Assembly (NCBI GenBank): GCA_021732085.1
Contig: JAKFVQ010000025.1
Location: forward strand, 62,001 to 126,000
DNA: 64,000 nt
DNA from: Candidatus Obscuribacterales bacterium
Lineage (GTDB): Bacteria; Cyanobacteriota; Vampirovibrionia; Obscuribacterales; Obscuribacteraceae
Direction of reading: 5' to 3'
A model generated the notes under the pieces. The model worked only from the letters and a program-made list of their open reading frames with translations. It had not been told where the DNA came from and did not search any database. Position 1 is the first letter of the stretch, and every line of letters starts with the position of its first letter. Below, piece by piece: positions 8,564-19,200 of the stretch. A program made the position numbers and the translations under genes.

Positions 8564-9823
8564 ATGAAGAATCTGCTCAAGCAAAATACGGCAACAGTCG
8601 TTATTGCGGCATTGTCAGCCTTTAATTTTTGCAGCTTGCAAGAAAGCTTTGCTATCTCTGATCCGGCCTATAACGAAGGCGTCAAACTTTATTCGGGAAA
8701 AAATTACCGAGCTGCTGCGGCACAGTTCGAGACAGCGATGAAAACCAGTCCGAACAATCCAGATGTGATTTATTACTGCGCTCTCTGCCATCAACTAAGC
8801 AACAATCGGATTCGGGCAAAACAACTCTTCGAATTTTTGGTAAGTCGATTTCCTACCTCTCGCGTGGCACCCAGCGCCCAAACAGCATTACAACAGCTTT
8901 CCGCGCTCAGCCAGCCCGTGGGCATGGAACAAGAAAGAGCATTCAGCCCATTCAAAAGACGCAGTAGTGGAGGGCAAATGCAAACAGCAGCCAGCTCACG
9001 AGCTGCTCTTGATACCGATCTAACCAACGTGCCAGACGAAGTACGCATCCCTTTTGAAAAGCATGGCGACGACATCATAATTCAAGTAGCCGTCAATAAC
9101 AGACAAGTTCCATTCATTTTGGACACCGGCGCCGCATCAGTGGTGATGGGGCAAAATCATTTGCGCGAATGGGGCATCGTCAAAGGCGAAGCGAAGAACA
9201 AATTTGCCGTTGGCGGCGTCGGAGACGGTGTTGCAGCAGGATGGATGCAAAACTTAGACCTGAAGGTCGGGCAAATTTATCGCCGCGATTTTCCTTGCAT
9301 GATTCAAGATAATTTGCCAACCGAGCCTTTGCTTGGTCAGACATTCTTGAAGTCATTCAACGTATCCATCGACGACCAGTCTAAGATAGTAACACTAGCG
9401 AAGAAGGGCGGCAGCGCGGCTTCACGCGTTGCACACCGCTCTTATTTTGCCCATGAAATTCCATTCGTGCGCAATGCTGGCGGTCACATGTTGGTTGACG
9501 TTGTTGTTAACGGCAGAAAAACGAAAATGATTTTCGACACTGGAGCAGAAACAACATGCTTCACGACTGCAGATTGCCGCGAACTCGGCATCCAAGTCCC
9601 AAGTGATGCAAGACAAGGTTACTCCAACGGAGTTCTGGGACAATCAAAAACCTACACGTTTCCAATCGAAAAAATGCAAGTTGGAAAGATCGTCAACGAG
9701 AATTTCCCGATCAGCGTCATCGAGTCACCAAAGTCAATCAAACTGTTAGGCATGAGCTTCTATGGGCGCATGAAATACGCCATCGATACGAACAAAAACG
9801 TTATCGTATTCACAGAGCAGTAA
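8564..9823 (+). CDS. Exported protein with TPR-like region and two retropepsin-like aspartyl protease domains
   Basis: 419 aa from ATG 8564 (GGAG 11 nt upstream), which begins a signal peptide (MKNLLKQNTATVVIAALSAF). Residues about 33-110 form one or two TPR-like helices. Two retropepsin-type domains follow, each with the catalytic triplet: FILDTGAASVVM (Asp 187) and MIFDTGAETTCF (Asp 325), 138 residues apart. Each ends with a Leu-Gly turn typical of the fold (LLGQTFL, LLGMSFY). Single retropepsin domains work as dimers; two in one chain could pair intramolecularly as in pepsin. Substrate unknown; likely periplasmic. Confidence 0.85.
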   Translation: MKNLLKQNTATVVIAALSAFNFCSLQESFAISDPAYNEGVKLYSGKNYRAAAAQFETAMKTSPNNPDVIYYCALCHQLSNNRIRAKQLFEFLVSRFPTSRVAPSAQTALQQLSALSQPVGMEQERAFSPFKRRSSGGQMQTAASSRAALDTDLTNVPDEVRIPFEKHGDDIIIQVAVNNRQVPFILDTGAASVVMGQNHLREWGIVKGEAKNKFAVGGVGDGVAAGWMQNLDLKVGQIYRRDFPCMIQDNLPTEPLLGQTFLKSFNVSIDDQSKIVTLAKKGGSAASRVAHRSYFAHEIPFVRNAGGHMLVDVVVNGRKTKMIFDTGAETTCFTTADCRELGIQVPSDARQGYSNGVLGQSKTYTFPIEKMQVGKIVNENFPISVIESPKSIKLLGMSFYGRMKYAIDTNKNVIVFTEQ

Positions 9824-9845
9824 GCATTGAGAGCGCCGGACTGAA

Positions 9846-10715
9846 CTAGGCGTTTTTCTTCTTTTTCTTGCCTTCTTTTTGCAGATACTTGTATATCTTG
9901 CGACGAACTTCGTCCAACCGTTGAGCATCTTGATGGATGGTGCCAGCCGCCTGCGCTATCGATGAGTTGTCGTAGGGCGGTCCGGTTGTTACGGATTCAA
10001 GCTGTTTCATGTTGGTGCTGATGTCGTTGACCGTTTTGATCCATGAATCGAAATACGGATGCAAGTCTTGTCTTGTGTCATCAGAAATATCAAGACGAGC
10101 CTTTCCTGATTCAAACTCATCCACGTCCTGTTTCAGCGTGGTGACGATCGGACGGATCTGGTTCATAGCCAGATCGACACGCGCCTTCTTCGGTGGTGCG
10201 GGCGGTCCAACAGGGCGAGTACCTACAGGAATATTGATAACAATGCCACGGCCGACAACTTCAGGCTCGGTAATGACAGATACAGGTTGAATAGTAACTT
10301 CGTCGTAGAGACTGTCTGTTGACTTCAACAAGTTTTTGATGTCCAGCCCAACGTGAGTTAGCATTTGCAGATTGAGTTCAATCATTTGAACCCCAGCTTG
10401 CATTGGAGCTGCACTAGTATTGCCAGTATCTGTTCCTCCGCTTGCTGAAGCTGGAGTGGATGGCGCAACGCCTGGATTTCCTATGTCTGCACCGCCGGCA
10501 CTTACAGGCATGGACGAACTTGGAGCCGAGCCTGGCGCACTTGTTGTAGAACTTGCAGAGCCTTGGGCCGATGAAGCCGGGGCACTAGATTTATCGTCAC
10601 CAGCAAAAACAAGCAGCGGGCTGGAAGTGAACATCGAAGCGCAGAGCAGTCCTCCAATAACTATTTTGCCAATAGATGCCCGTGATTTGTTTGAACCGTA
10701 AACTAAATTGCTCAT
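9846..10715 (-). CDS. Secreted protein with Ser/Ala/Pro-rich linker, unknown function
   Basis: 289 aa. The signal peptide is at about 15-38 (IVIGGLLCASMFTSSPLLVFA), followed by a low-complexity Ser/Ala/Gly/Pro stretch (about 45-105). A mostly helical domain follows (MIELNLQMLTHVGLDIKNLL, later DVDEFESGKARLDI and DAQRLDEVRRKIYKYLQ), and the protein ends in a Lys-rich tail (EGKKKKKNA). I do not recognise the family. It is encoded in the same direction as and 33 bp after ychF, so it may share its transcript, and it converges on the aspartyl-protease gene. Confidence 0.75.
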   Translation of the reverse strand: MSNLVYGSNKSRASIGKIVIGGLLCASMFTSSPLLVFAGDDKSSAPASSAQGSASSTTSAPGSAPSSSMPVSAGGADIGNPGVAPSTPASASGGTDTGNTSAAPMQAGVQMIELNLQMLTHVGLDIKNLLKSTDSLYDEVTIQPVSVITEPEVVGRGIVINIPVGTRPVGPPAPPKKARVDLAMNQIRPIVTTLKQDVDEFESGKARLDISDDTRQDLHPYFDSWIKTVNDISTNMKQLESVTTGPPYDNSSIAQAAGTIHQDAQRLDEVRRKIYKYLQKEGKKKKKNA

Positions 10716-10748
10716 GAAGGCTCCTTCGAGAACTACCGCATTCGAACA

Positions 10749-11849
10749 CTAAACGTTGAATCGGAAATGAACCACATCACCATCTTTCATGATGTACTCT
10801 TTTCCTTCTAAACGTACCAATCCCTTTTCCTTTGCTGACTTTTCGGATCCGGAACTAACATAGTCGTCGTAACCAATTACTTCGGCTTTAATAAAGCCTC
10901 TTTCGAAATCGGTGTGAATGATGCCGGCACACTGCGGTGCTGTGAAGCCCTTCTTAAACGGCCAGGCACGAACTTCCTTTTCACCGGCCGTGAAATAATT
11001 CACAAGTCCGAGCAGATCAAAAGCAGCTTTGATCAAATTATTCACGCCGGAATCTTTCACCCCGAGCGAGTTCAAATAATCTGCTCTGTCAGCTTCTTCC
11101 AGCGTAGCCAACTCGGCTTCAATCTGCGCGGAAATCACAACGACCGGTCGTCGCTCTTCAGCCGCCCTAGCTCTTAACGCTTGCACCAGAGGATTAGAAT
11201 CAGGATTTGCCAACTCACTTTCTTTGACATTTGCTGCATAAAGCATCGGCTTCGTGCTTAGCAACTGCAAACTGGGAAGTGCTTCCTTCTCTTCATCGTT
11301 GAGAATGTCCACATCAATTGCTTGTGCGTTCTCAATGAACGGCTTAATCTTTTCGAAGATGCCTAGCTCCAGAGTCGCGCGTTTGTCGCCCTGTTTTTTC
11401 TGCTTTGCCAGACGATCCATGCGTTTATCAATGGACCCAAAATCTGCCAAGCACAATTCAATTTGAATTGTTTCCAAATCGCGAATCGGATCAATTTTGC
11501 CTTCGACGTGCGTGATGTTTTCGTCTTCAAAACAACGCACCACATGCACAATCGCGTCAACTTCACGAATATGCGATAAGAATTGATTACCCAGACCTTC
11601 GCCCTTGCTTGCGCCACGCACCAAACCTGCGATGTCCACGAATTCAAATGCCGCAGGAACGACCTGCTGTGGATTCACCATTTGCTCGAGCTTGTTCAGC
11701 CTGACGTCTGGAACTTTCACGATTCCAACGTTTGGCTCGATTGTGCAAAATGGATAGTTCGCACTTTCAGCTTGATACGAAGCTGTCAACGCGTTAAACA
11801 AAGTAGACTTGCCTACATTTGGCAGCCCAACGATCCCGGCTCGAAGCAC
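10749..11849 (-). CDS. ychF: Redox-regulated ATPase/GTPase YchF (Obg-HflX family)
   Basis: Conserved ribosome-associated P-loop ATPase. 366 aa from the GTG at 11849. This start is chosen because GGAGG sits six bases upstream and the protein then begins [20 protein letters not shown] like its relatives. G1 is GLPNVGKS, G3 is [20 protein letters not shown], and the G4-position motif is YAANVKE, which explains the ATP preference in this family. The TGS domain is at the end ([13 protein letters not shown]...[18 protein letters not shown]). Length is normal. Confidence 0.96.
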   Translation of the reverse strand: MLRAGIVGLPNVGKSTLFNALTASYQAESANYPFCTIEPNVGIVKVPDVRLNKLEQMVNPQQVVPAAFEFVDIAGLVRGASKGEGLGNQFLSHIREVDAIVHVVRCFEDENITHVEGKIDPIRDLETIQIELCLADFGSIDKRMDRLAKQKKQGDKRATLELGIFEKIKPFIENAQAIDVDILNDEEKEALPSLQLLSTKPMLYAANVKESELANPDSNPLVQALRARAAEERRPVVVISAQIEAELATLEEADRADYLNSLGVKDSGVNNLIKAAFDLLGLVNYFTAGEKEVRAWPFKKGFTAPQCAGIIHTDFERGFIKAEVIGYDDYVSSGSEKSAKEKGLVRLEGKEYIMKDGDVVHFRFNV

Positions 11850-12054
11850 TCCAGACCTCCACGATAAGAACGCTGCAATTATAGAACAGTACGGCTTTCG
11901 CGAAATGCAAAGAGGAATCACCGGCGGACAGCAGCCCGCGAGATTGGCTTCGGCGCCCGCTTCCCAATGTAAACAACTACTTTACCCAAAGCCATGCAAC
12001 TTTGATAGAATACTGTCTTCACTTAGATTCCACCAACTTTCAAAGAGACAAAAG

Positions 12055-13110
12055 ATGCGATTTGGCATCTTCTCAGTAGCAGATCATTACCCCAGCGAAA
12101 TGAATCGGAACGAATCCCAATTCGTCTCCGAATTATGCGAGCAAGCCGAACTTGCAGATGAGTTAGGCTTCCACTCATTTTGGATCGCTGAACATCATTT
12201 TCACGAATATGGCTTCATTCCTCGCCCGGCGATCATGTTGGCGGCGCTGGCAAAAAGCACAAAGAAGATCAGACTCGGCTCTGCTGTAGCAGTGCTTCCT
12301 TTTGACAATCCACTTCGCACAGCAGAAGACTTCGCCATGGTAGACGTGTTGTCCGATGGACGTCTTGAATTTGGCGTCGGCTCGGGTTATTTGCAGCACG
12401 AATTTGCTGGATTCAACATGAACGTCGAAGAACGCCGAGAACGCTTTGACGAAGCACTTGCGATTATTAGAGACGCGTGGACTGGCAAGCCAGTGGATTT
12501 CCAAGGAAAGTTCAACAAGATATCAAACACAAAGTTGAACATTTTGCCGATTCAAACGCCTGAGCCACCTGTGCATATCGCAGTATTGAAAAACGAAGTC
12601 GCGCCTTTCGTTGGAAAGCAGCAAGTTGGAATGATGCTGATTCCGTATGCGACCACCGATTCATTCGATCAACTGGCGGAAACCTGCAGTTCTTATAAGA
12701 GCGCATTCACAAAAGCTAGCCAAAGTGCAGGAACGACTTATGCAATAGAAGCCGTGAATGCGCGCCAACAGGTCTCATTCGGACTGCACACATACTGCGC
12801 AGAAAGTACTGATATAGCGCGGTCATTTGCTCGCCCATTTATGGACCGCTATGTACGCACACGTCTGTATGCCAAGCAAAGATCATTTGAAGAGCTGATC
12901 GAGAAAAACTTATTAGCCATTGGTGATACCGACGAGATAATCCGCGTCGCACGTTCATACGAAGAATGTGGCTTGACCGATTTTCTGATGATAATGAATT
13001 TTGGTGGAATGCCACATACTGCTGTGATGCAATCAATCAACTTGATCGCAGAGAAAGTCTTACCGTATTTTCAAGAAAAGCCCCAACAAAATTTGGAATC
13101 CACTACCTGA
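12055..13110 (+). CDS. LLM-class flavin-dependent monooxygenase (bacterial luciferase-like)
   Basis: 351 aa from ATG 12055; an earlier in-frame start would run into ychF and add 82 unrelated residues. The TIM-barrel signatures are clear: MRFGIFSVADHYP, FWIAEHHFHEYGFIPRPAIM, IRLGSAVAVLPFDNPLRTAEDFAMVD and GRLEFGVGSGYLQHEF. Such enzymes oxidise small organic substrates with reduced FMN; the substrate cannot be told from sequence. The antiporter gene starts 13 bp downstream, so the two form an operon. Confidence 0.92.
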   Translation: MRFGIFSVADHYPSEMNRNESQFVSELCEQAELADELGFHSFWIAEHHFHEYGFIPRPAIMLAALAKSTKKIRLGSAVAVLPFDNPLRTAEDFAMVDVLSDGRLEFGVGSGYLQHEFAGFNMNVEERRERFDEALAIIRDAWTGKPVDFQGKFNKISNTKLNILPIQTPEPPVHIAVLKNEVAPFVGKQQVGMMLIPYATTDSFDQLAETCSSYKSAFTKASQSAGTTYAIEAVNARQQVSFGLHTYCAESTDIARSFARPFMDRYVRTRLYAKQRSFEELIEKNLLAIGDTDEIIRVARSYEECGLTDFLMIMNFGGMPHTAVMQSINLIAEKVLPYFQEKPQQNLESTT

Positions 13111-13123
13111 AGAAGAGGTTCAA

Positions 13124-15700
13124 TTGTCACATCGTAATGCACTTGTATTCATCTTCCTGAGCATTATCTGGATAATTCACTCTTTTAATCCGACACTAAG
13201 TGCGGAGTCCTTCAGTTTTGCAGAAGTAAAAATCGGCAACACCAATGCCTTCGAGATTACCGACAGCCCGACTTTATCTGCTGAACAGCGTGCGGTCCAG
13301 ACCAACAAGAAGATACTTGAACTGCTTCGAGATCCAGCAAAAGATCCAAGCACGATAGATGCGCACACGCTTCCTGGTGGTGATCAGGTAATCACACTTG
13401 GCACCGATAACATACTGCAACTGTCGCCAAAGGACGCTCAAATCTTTGGCAAGAGTGAAACTGAGCTTGCAATGGATTGGTCATCAATTTTGCGCATGCG
13501 AATGACGCAACTCAAGCCACTCTACTTGCAGCACGGCAAACACACAGGCCCTAGCTCATCACCAACAAAACCGCTGGCCGATGAGAAGGTAATGCTATTC
13601 CTGATTGAAATCGCGATCCTTCTGACTTCAGCTGTCGTATGCGGTGAAGTATTGGCGCGAATGGGACAACCTGCCGTAATCGGGCAACTGCTTGCCGGCA
13701 TCATTTTAGGTCCATCAGTATTGGGTGCGATCTTCCCTCAGACTTATACGAAGATATTTCCAATTGAACATACGCAGCAATATTTGATCGACATCATTTC
13801 CTGGCTCGGCGTCATTTTCTTGCTGATGCTCACCGGCACGGAAACGGACATTGCGCTCATTAAAAAGCAAAGCAAGGTCGCGATGGCAACGGCTTTTGGT
13901 GCCACTATCCTACCTTTGGCGGCGGGATTCTTGGTTTCATATTTATTGCCGGAAGACATGCTCGTACTTCCCGACCAGCGCCTTGTGCTTGGCGCATTTC
14001 TCGGGACCGTTTTTTCCGTTTCTTCCGTTACGGTTATTGCAAAAATTCTTCTAGAGATGAAATTGCTTCGCCGAAACATCGGTCAGGCGATTTTAGCGTC
14101 GGCGCTGGTTCAAGACTTAGGCGGCTGCGTACTGCTGGCTCTTGTCGCAGCTATTGCAGGCTCAGGTGGCGGACCGATGTCCTTGATAAAAATGCCGATT
14201 GGGATCCTACTATTTGTATTAATCGGCGCCACGATCGGACGCCGTGTTGTATTGGATTTGTTTCGCTGGGTTCAAGATCGATCACATGTTGATTACGCAG
14301 CGATTAGCTTAGTTGTGATCTTATTGATGTTGAGCGCGGCAATCACACAATTTATTGGCGTCAATGTTATCTTAGGCGCATTTGCAGTCGGCGTACTTTT
14401 GGCACAATCACCCTTGGTTGGTGAAAAGGTCTTGCATCCATTGGAAGCGGTTACGATGGGCATCTTCGCTCCAGTCTTTTTCGCCGCGGCAGGATTGCAT
14501 GTCAATCTCACCCTATTACGCGATCCAAAGCTTTTAGGCATTGCAATTGCAGTTACACTCATCGCCTGTCTTGCCAAAATTCTAGGAGGATATGTCGGTG
14601 GCATCGCAGTCAAAATGGGAAGATGGGAGTCTCTTAGCGTCGCATTTGGTACCAACGCCCGCGGAGCCATGGGACTAATTGTTGGAATCTTAGGCTTCTC
14701 GCTAGGAATCTTGACCGTAAATCTTTTCACAGTGATCGTATTAATGTCACTTGTGTCAACAGCGATAGCTCCATTCCTCCTGCGCTACTCGCTGCCTAAG
14801 ATAGCCGCATCACCAGATGAAATAGAACGACTGGAGCGCGAGGAAAAGCAGTCAAAGAGCTTTGTCAAACGCATCCACCGATTGCTTCTCCCGGTAAAAC
14901 AAGGAAGCAGAAAACAATTGAGTAGCAGATTGATTTCTGCGCTCGGCCAACAACATGCTATCGAAGCGACAGCAATGACTGTCTACAGCGAAACAGGTGA
15001 CAGCGAAGCGTTCATTTCACAAACACTTGCATCAAGCTCGAAGGAAGGAAACGTAACGCTCATTAATAGGTCTCTTCAGTCTGACGAAGCGGCTGCAGAA
15101 ATTTTGAAGGAAGCAAAGCTAAATTATGATCTCATCGTACTGGAATCGACGCGCGCGCCTAGCCACAGTTCAGTATTCAGCCCGATAATCGACGAAGTAG
15201 CCAAGTCGTCGCCTTGCCCGCTTCTTATCGTTCGCGAAAGTGCTGCAAATGCCAATTGGAATATCAAAAAGATATTGGTTCCAACCACCGGGCGCTGGCA
15301 AACTGGTAAAGCAGCGGAGCTAGCAGTGTTGCTTGCAAAAGATTTTGGTGCGTCGGTTACTTCGCTTTTTGTAGTGGAGCAAAAGAACATTTCGTACAAG
15401 TCATTGCTCGAAGATCTGGATCAAAACAATATCGTCGCGAAGAATATTGTCGAGCAAGTCTCAACCGTTGCCGAAGCATTCGGAGTAGAGGCAGACACCA
15501 TAGTGAAAGTGGCGGACGATCCTACGGAAGAAATTCTCAGGGTAGTAAGGGAACAGAATATCGATCTTGTCGTACTCGGTGCCAGAGTTCGTCCAAGTAC
15601 GCGATTGTTCCTAGGAAATACAGTTAGGATCCTTGTTGAAAAATTGCCGTGTAATTTGGCGATCTTGTCACCGGAAGGGATCGACGCAGCTTCTCGCTAG
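13124..15700 (+). CDS. Cation:proton antiporter (CPA2/KefB-like) with extracytoplasmic N-region and C-terminal Usp-like domains
   Basis: 858 aa. Start is TTG at 13124 with AGAGG upstream. The N-terminus is unusual: a signal-like hydrophobic stretch (LVFIFLSIIWIIHSF) and about 110 polar residues before the membrane part. The Na/H exchanger domain spans about 145-570 with some 12 membrane segments, including MGQPAVIGQLLAGIILGPSVLG, GVIFLLMLTGTETD and FGTNARGAMGLIVGI. The C-terminus (about 600-858) has two universal-stress-like halves (second: IKKILVPTTGRWQTGKAAELA ... GARVRPSTRLFLGNTVRILVE). Probably exchanges Na+ or K+ for H+ across the inner membrane. Confidence 0.92.
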   Translation: MSHRNALVFIFLSIIWIIHSFNPTLSAESFSFAEVKIGNTNAFEITDSPTLSAEQRAVQTNKKILELLRDPAKDPSTIDAHTLPGGDQVITLGTDNILQLSPKDAQIFGKSETELAMDWSSILRMRMTQLKPLYLQHGKHTGPSSSPTKPLADEKVMLFLIEIAILLTSAVVCGEVLARMGQPAVIGQLLAGIILGPSVLGAIFPQTYTKIFPIEHTQQYLIDIISWLGVIFLLMLTGTETDIALIKKQSKVAMATAFGATILPLAAGFLVSYLLPEDMLVLPDQRLVLGAFLGTVFSVSSVTVIAKILLEMKLLRRNIGQAILASALVQDLGGCVLLALVAAIAGSGGGPMSLIKMPIGILLFVLIGATIGRRVVLDLFRWVQDRSHVDYAAISLVVILLMLSAAITQFIGVNVILGAFAVGVLLAQSPLVGEKVLHPLEAVTMGIFAPVFFAAAGLHVNLTLLRDPKLLGIAIAVTLIACLAKILGGYVGGIAVKMGRWESLSVAFGTNARGAMGLIVGILGFSLGILTVNLFTVIVLMSLVSTAIAPFLLRYSLPKIAASPDEIERLEREEKQSKSFVKRIHRLLLPVKQGSRKQLSSRLISALGQQHAIEATAMTVYSETGDSEAFISQTLASSSKEGNVTLINRSLQSDEAAAEILKEAKLNYDLIVLESTRAPSHSSVFSPIIDEVAKSSPCPLLIVRESAANANWNIKKILVPTTGRWQTGKAAELAVLLAKDFGASVTSLFVVEQKNISYKSLLEDLDQNNIVAKNIVEQVSTVAEAFGVEADTIVKVADDPTEEILRVVREQNIDLVVLGARVRPSTRLFLGNTVRILVEKLPCNLAILSPEGIDAASR

Positions 15701-15881
15701 CTATACGCTGAACTTTTCTTATGTATATTTTGATCTCATTAACAGGGGATACAATCAACTCTAAACCACATCGCTAGAGATCAATCATAATCGGCACGCT
15801 TAAAGGCCATTGTTCTGCGGAGGTACGTAGGCAATAAACTCACCCTCTTGACGCAAGTATTCTTACTGACTAAATAGCAGA

Positions 15882-16259
15882 TTAGCGGCTCTCGCATTTA
15901 CACAGCTTTCTGTTTTTGCTGTGTGTGTAAATGACGATGATGTTTCCCATCGAAATCAGAGCAATCTCCCAGAATTCACCTAAAGATTCGCCGCCAAAGC
16001 TGGCGATCAAAACGAGTGATAGACCGAATGTCGCAGCGATCAACATTGAGTTATCTCGATGCTTTAGATAGCTAGGGATGATGGAAAGCAACGCCAGACT
16101 CAACACAAAACCAGCAAGAATCATATGGGTAAGGTCATGCTTCAACCCAAGCAGCGGCAATACAGCAAGTCCAATAAATGGTGCAGCTGCACAGTGGAGA
16201 ATGCAAATGGTGGATGCAATTATGCCGAGTTGATCAACAGGAATCTTTCGAAACACCAT
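15882..16259 (-). CDS. MerC-family small membrane protein
   Basis: 125 aa from ATG 16259 (a GTG lies one codon earlier). Its GGAGG site lies inside the end of the receptor gene, so translation is coupled. Four hydrophobic segments are visible. The first carries the MerC signature Cys-x-x-His-Cys as TICILHCAAAPF. MerC proteins move mercuric ions in resistance operons, but stand-alone members often occur in zinc or other metal-homeostasis loci. Here it sits directly after a TonB-dependent receptor behind Fur/Zur-like boxes, which favours a role in metal uptake rather than mercury resistance (inference). Confidence 0.85.
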   Translation of the reverse strand: MVFRKIPVDQLGIIASTICILHCAAAPFIGLAVLPLLGLKHDLTHMILAGFVLSLALLSIIPSYLKHRDNSMLIAATFGLSLVLIASFGGESLGEFWEIALISMGNIIVIYTHSKNRKLCKCESR

Positions 16260-16262
16260 CAC

Positions 16263-19200
16263 CTAGACCTCCCAATTAATACCTGCAAGGACGCGGATCG
16301 GTAGTTGGTAGCGAGTTCCCTGAAATGGGCTCCCCAGATTCATTGGAAGGCGCTGATTAAGCATATTTTGAATCCGCACATCCATCGAAGAGGGCATCAT
16401 TCTGTTTTTCTTTCGCATTTCCTTTGGAAGATCCCATCCGGCATTAAACCCGAGAAGAGTTAGCGGTGGTGTACGTGCCGGATGCGGTCCGAAGATATCC
16501 ACAGCTCGACCATCAGTTAAACCTGTTTGCGCAGTTAGTTCTGCTAAACACCACATATTGCGGCGCGTCCTGTATCCCAGCGCAGCTTGCAACGCATAAC
16601 GACGATCATGGTCCGGGTATTTGGCGAAGTTTGGACCATCCTCGATCTCATAAATTCCGCCGTTGACACCTTTGTTTCCTTTGAGATACGCGATCTGAAT
16701 TGTGTTGGAAAGAAATCCATAGAATCCATAGCCTTCTTTGGACGGCTTAAGATCCATCCTCGTTTCTACCCCGTAGGACTCAAGAGCCGAAAGACTGACT
16801 CTGTTATAGAGTGGCGTGTTTACAATGACGCCGGAATCGCCGAAATTATATAGCTTTTTGTAGTAGAGATTGGTTCTCGTCGCGAATCTCGGTCCAATCT
16901 GTGTTTCTACACTGGTATCGACAAGCTTTCCGCGAGTTGCCATCAGAGGTCTAATCGTACCGTTGTAGATCCCATTGATGGGCCCATCGGCTACGGATGG
17001 TGGTTGAGCGAACACGTCAACCGGGGGTGGCTGGAAAATATCCGAATAGGAACCACGAAGAACCGTATTCTTCGTGACGACAAAGGATGCTCCGTAACGA
17101 CCACTTGCCTGTGCATTTGTCACTGTCTGCGCCAAGAAGGGAGCCACGGAAAACGGTTGAATGTCGGGGATTGATTGCATCGTCTGAGCTATCTTCAATG
17201 TATTCCCGAAGACTCCACGATAAACGTCGGCGCGAACACCAGCATCGACAGTCAGTCTCTTCAAAAATCCCTTTTGTGGTTTCCATGCATCCTGAATGTA
17301 TGCACTTTGCAGATAGCGGAAACCCTTATACTTGCCTATTTCTCCGGAAAACTGCGGGCCCATCGTAGTCCCTGTAAACGGGCTGATGATTCCGCCGTAA
17401 GGTATAACAGTTGAAGGCAAGGCACCGGCGGCGGCCATACCAGCCTGTTGAGCCGCAGTTGTTGCTACCTGGGCCGCGGCTTCGCCTGCGGCAGTCGCAT
17501 CTTCCTCGCTAGCACCAGCAGCGATTGCCTCGTTAAAAGCTTGTTGAAAACTTGAATCAAGAAAAGCTTGCTGTGCTTCGCCTGCCGCAGCTTGTTGCGC
17601 GTCTGCGTACTCCTGCGTTGAGCTAGCTTGTAATCCTAGATTCGCATTTCTATATATCGCACCGAACTTAGTGCGCACAGGACGCAATTCGCTTAGAATT
17701 CCAGTCTCTAAATGATGTGTGTTGAAGACTGTTTTCTTGATGTTCCCCTGCAACGATACAACGAAGTTGCGACGCTGAGCGCGAGGCGCAACAGAGGTCA
17801 ACTGTGGCTCCTCGCCATTTAGTATCGGCATGGGATCAAATGCATTTGAACTGCGCAAGGTTTGCGAATAGAAGGAATTGATTACGTGGAAATTGCCCTC
17901 ATCAATCCACTTCTTGCCGCGGCGTTTGTAACTCAAGATCAAAAAGTTTTCGCGGTCATGCTGACTAAGACGCACGCCATAATTATGCGATGTTCCGGAA
18001 GTCGGAATTTGCAAAAATGTTTCGTTAATACCGGCAGTGAATGTGAATTTATCATGTTCGGTCGGTTCGAATTCGACCTTATTCAAGAAGTTTAGATCGA
18101 GCCGGTTATTTCGAAAGAAGTGTTTTACAGGTGGTGCAATTCCTAGAGATGTAGGAACGGCATTGCCCTGGGATTCCATTCGGACCTTGTTCCAAATGCT
18201 ATTTTTATCCTGACTGGCTGCGCTACTTGCATAATAATGCAAGCTGCCTGCGAGCGGTCCACCAAGCTGTCCACCATACTCAAAGGTAGGCTTTGATTGA
18301 ATCGGCAATGATTTCATTCGCACCACGGCACCAAGAGGACCGCCACCATCGCTCGCCTGATAGCCTCCGATATCAACATCCACTTGCTGTAATGACCGGG
18401 GATTTGCAAATTGCGCCTGGTTCAATACACCGGCTGTCTCAGGAAGAATCGCCCCGTCGATTTCGTAGTTGACGGCATTGTGCTCACCGCGCGTAATCAA
18501 ATTCCCATAACTATCAGGCAACACGCCCGGCGTGCTTTCAATAATCTGACGAAGGTCATTGCCAGATTTATATTGATCGAGAAACTTTCGGTCGAGGCGA
18601 GTGGTACTTCCAATTCTGTCAGGGTGAATCAAGGTGCGCTGTCCAGTCACGCGCAGCACATCCACGGTCTCCTGATTCTCTAAAGACAAATCAAGGTGCT
18701 TGGTCTCTCCCGCTTTCAATATAACTTTGTCGGTGCGCGAGAATTTCCCGGGCGCAGTGGCGGTTACGGTGTATTCACCAGGAACGAGCTTTTCAAATTC
18801 GAATTTGCCATCATATTCCGTCTCGTATTCTTGCCGCTCGGAATGTTTATCGACTCGAGTAACAACTACTTTAGCTTCCGATATCGGCGCGCCACCTTCG
18901 GCATTGAAAACCTTGCCGTCGAAACTTGCAGGAGCTTGTGCTGGGACTTTCGGCGCAGAACTCTGCGTAGTGCCAGTTGGTACCGGATTGCCAGTTGTGC
19001 TCGGAGACTTACTTGCTGGCGAAGAATTTTGGCCTGCTTTAGAGTTTGGCTGCGCGTTCGATTTGGCCGAATTATTTGCAGGGTCAGCCGGAGGAGACTT
19101 CGCCTCAGGCTGTGAAGACTTCTGCGTGCTGTCAATAGTATCTGCAGGTGAATTTACAGCTGGCGACTTACTACTACTGTTGCTGGTCCCCTCTTTACGC

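Noticed and set aside
11809..12054. Longer start for the monooxygenase
   Set aside because: It would overlap ychF and add 82 residues without family similarity.
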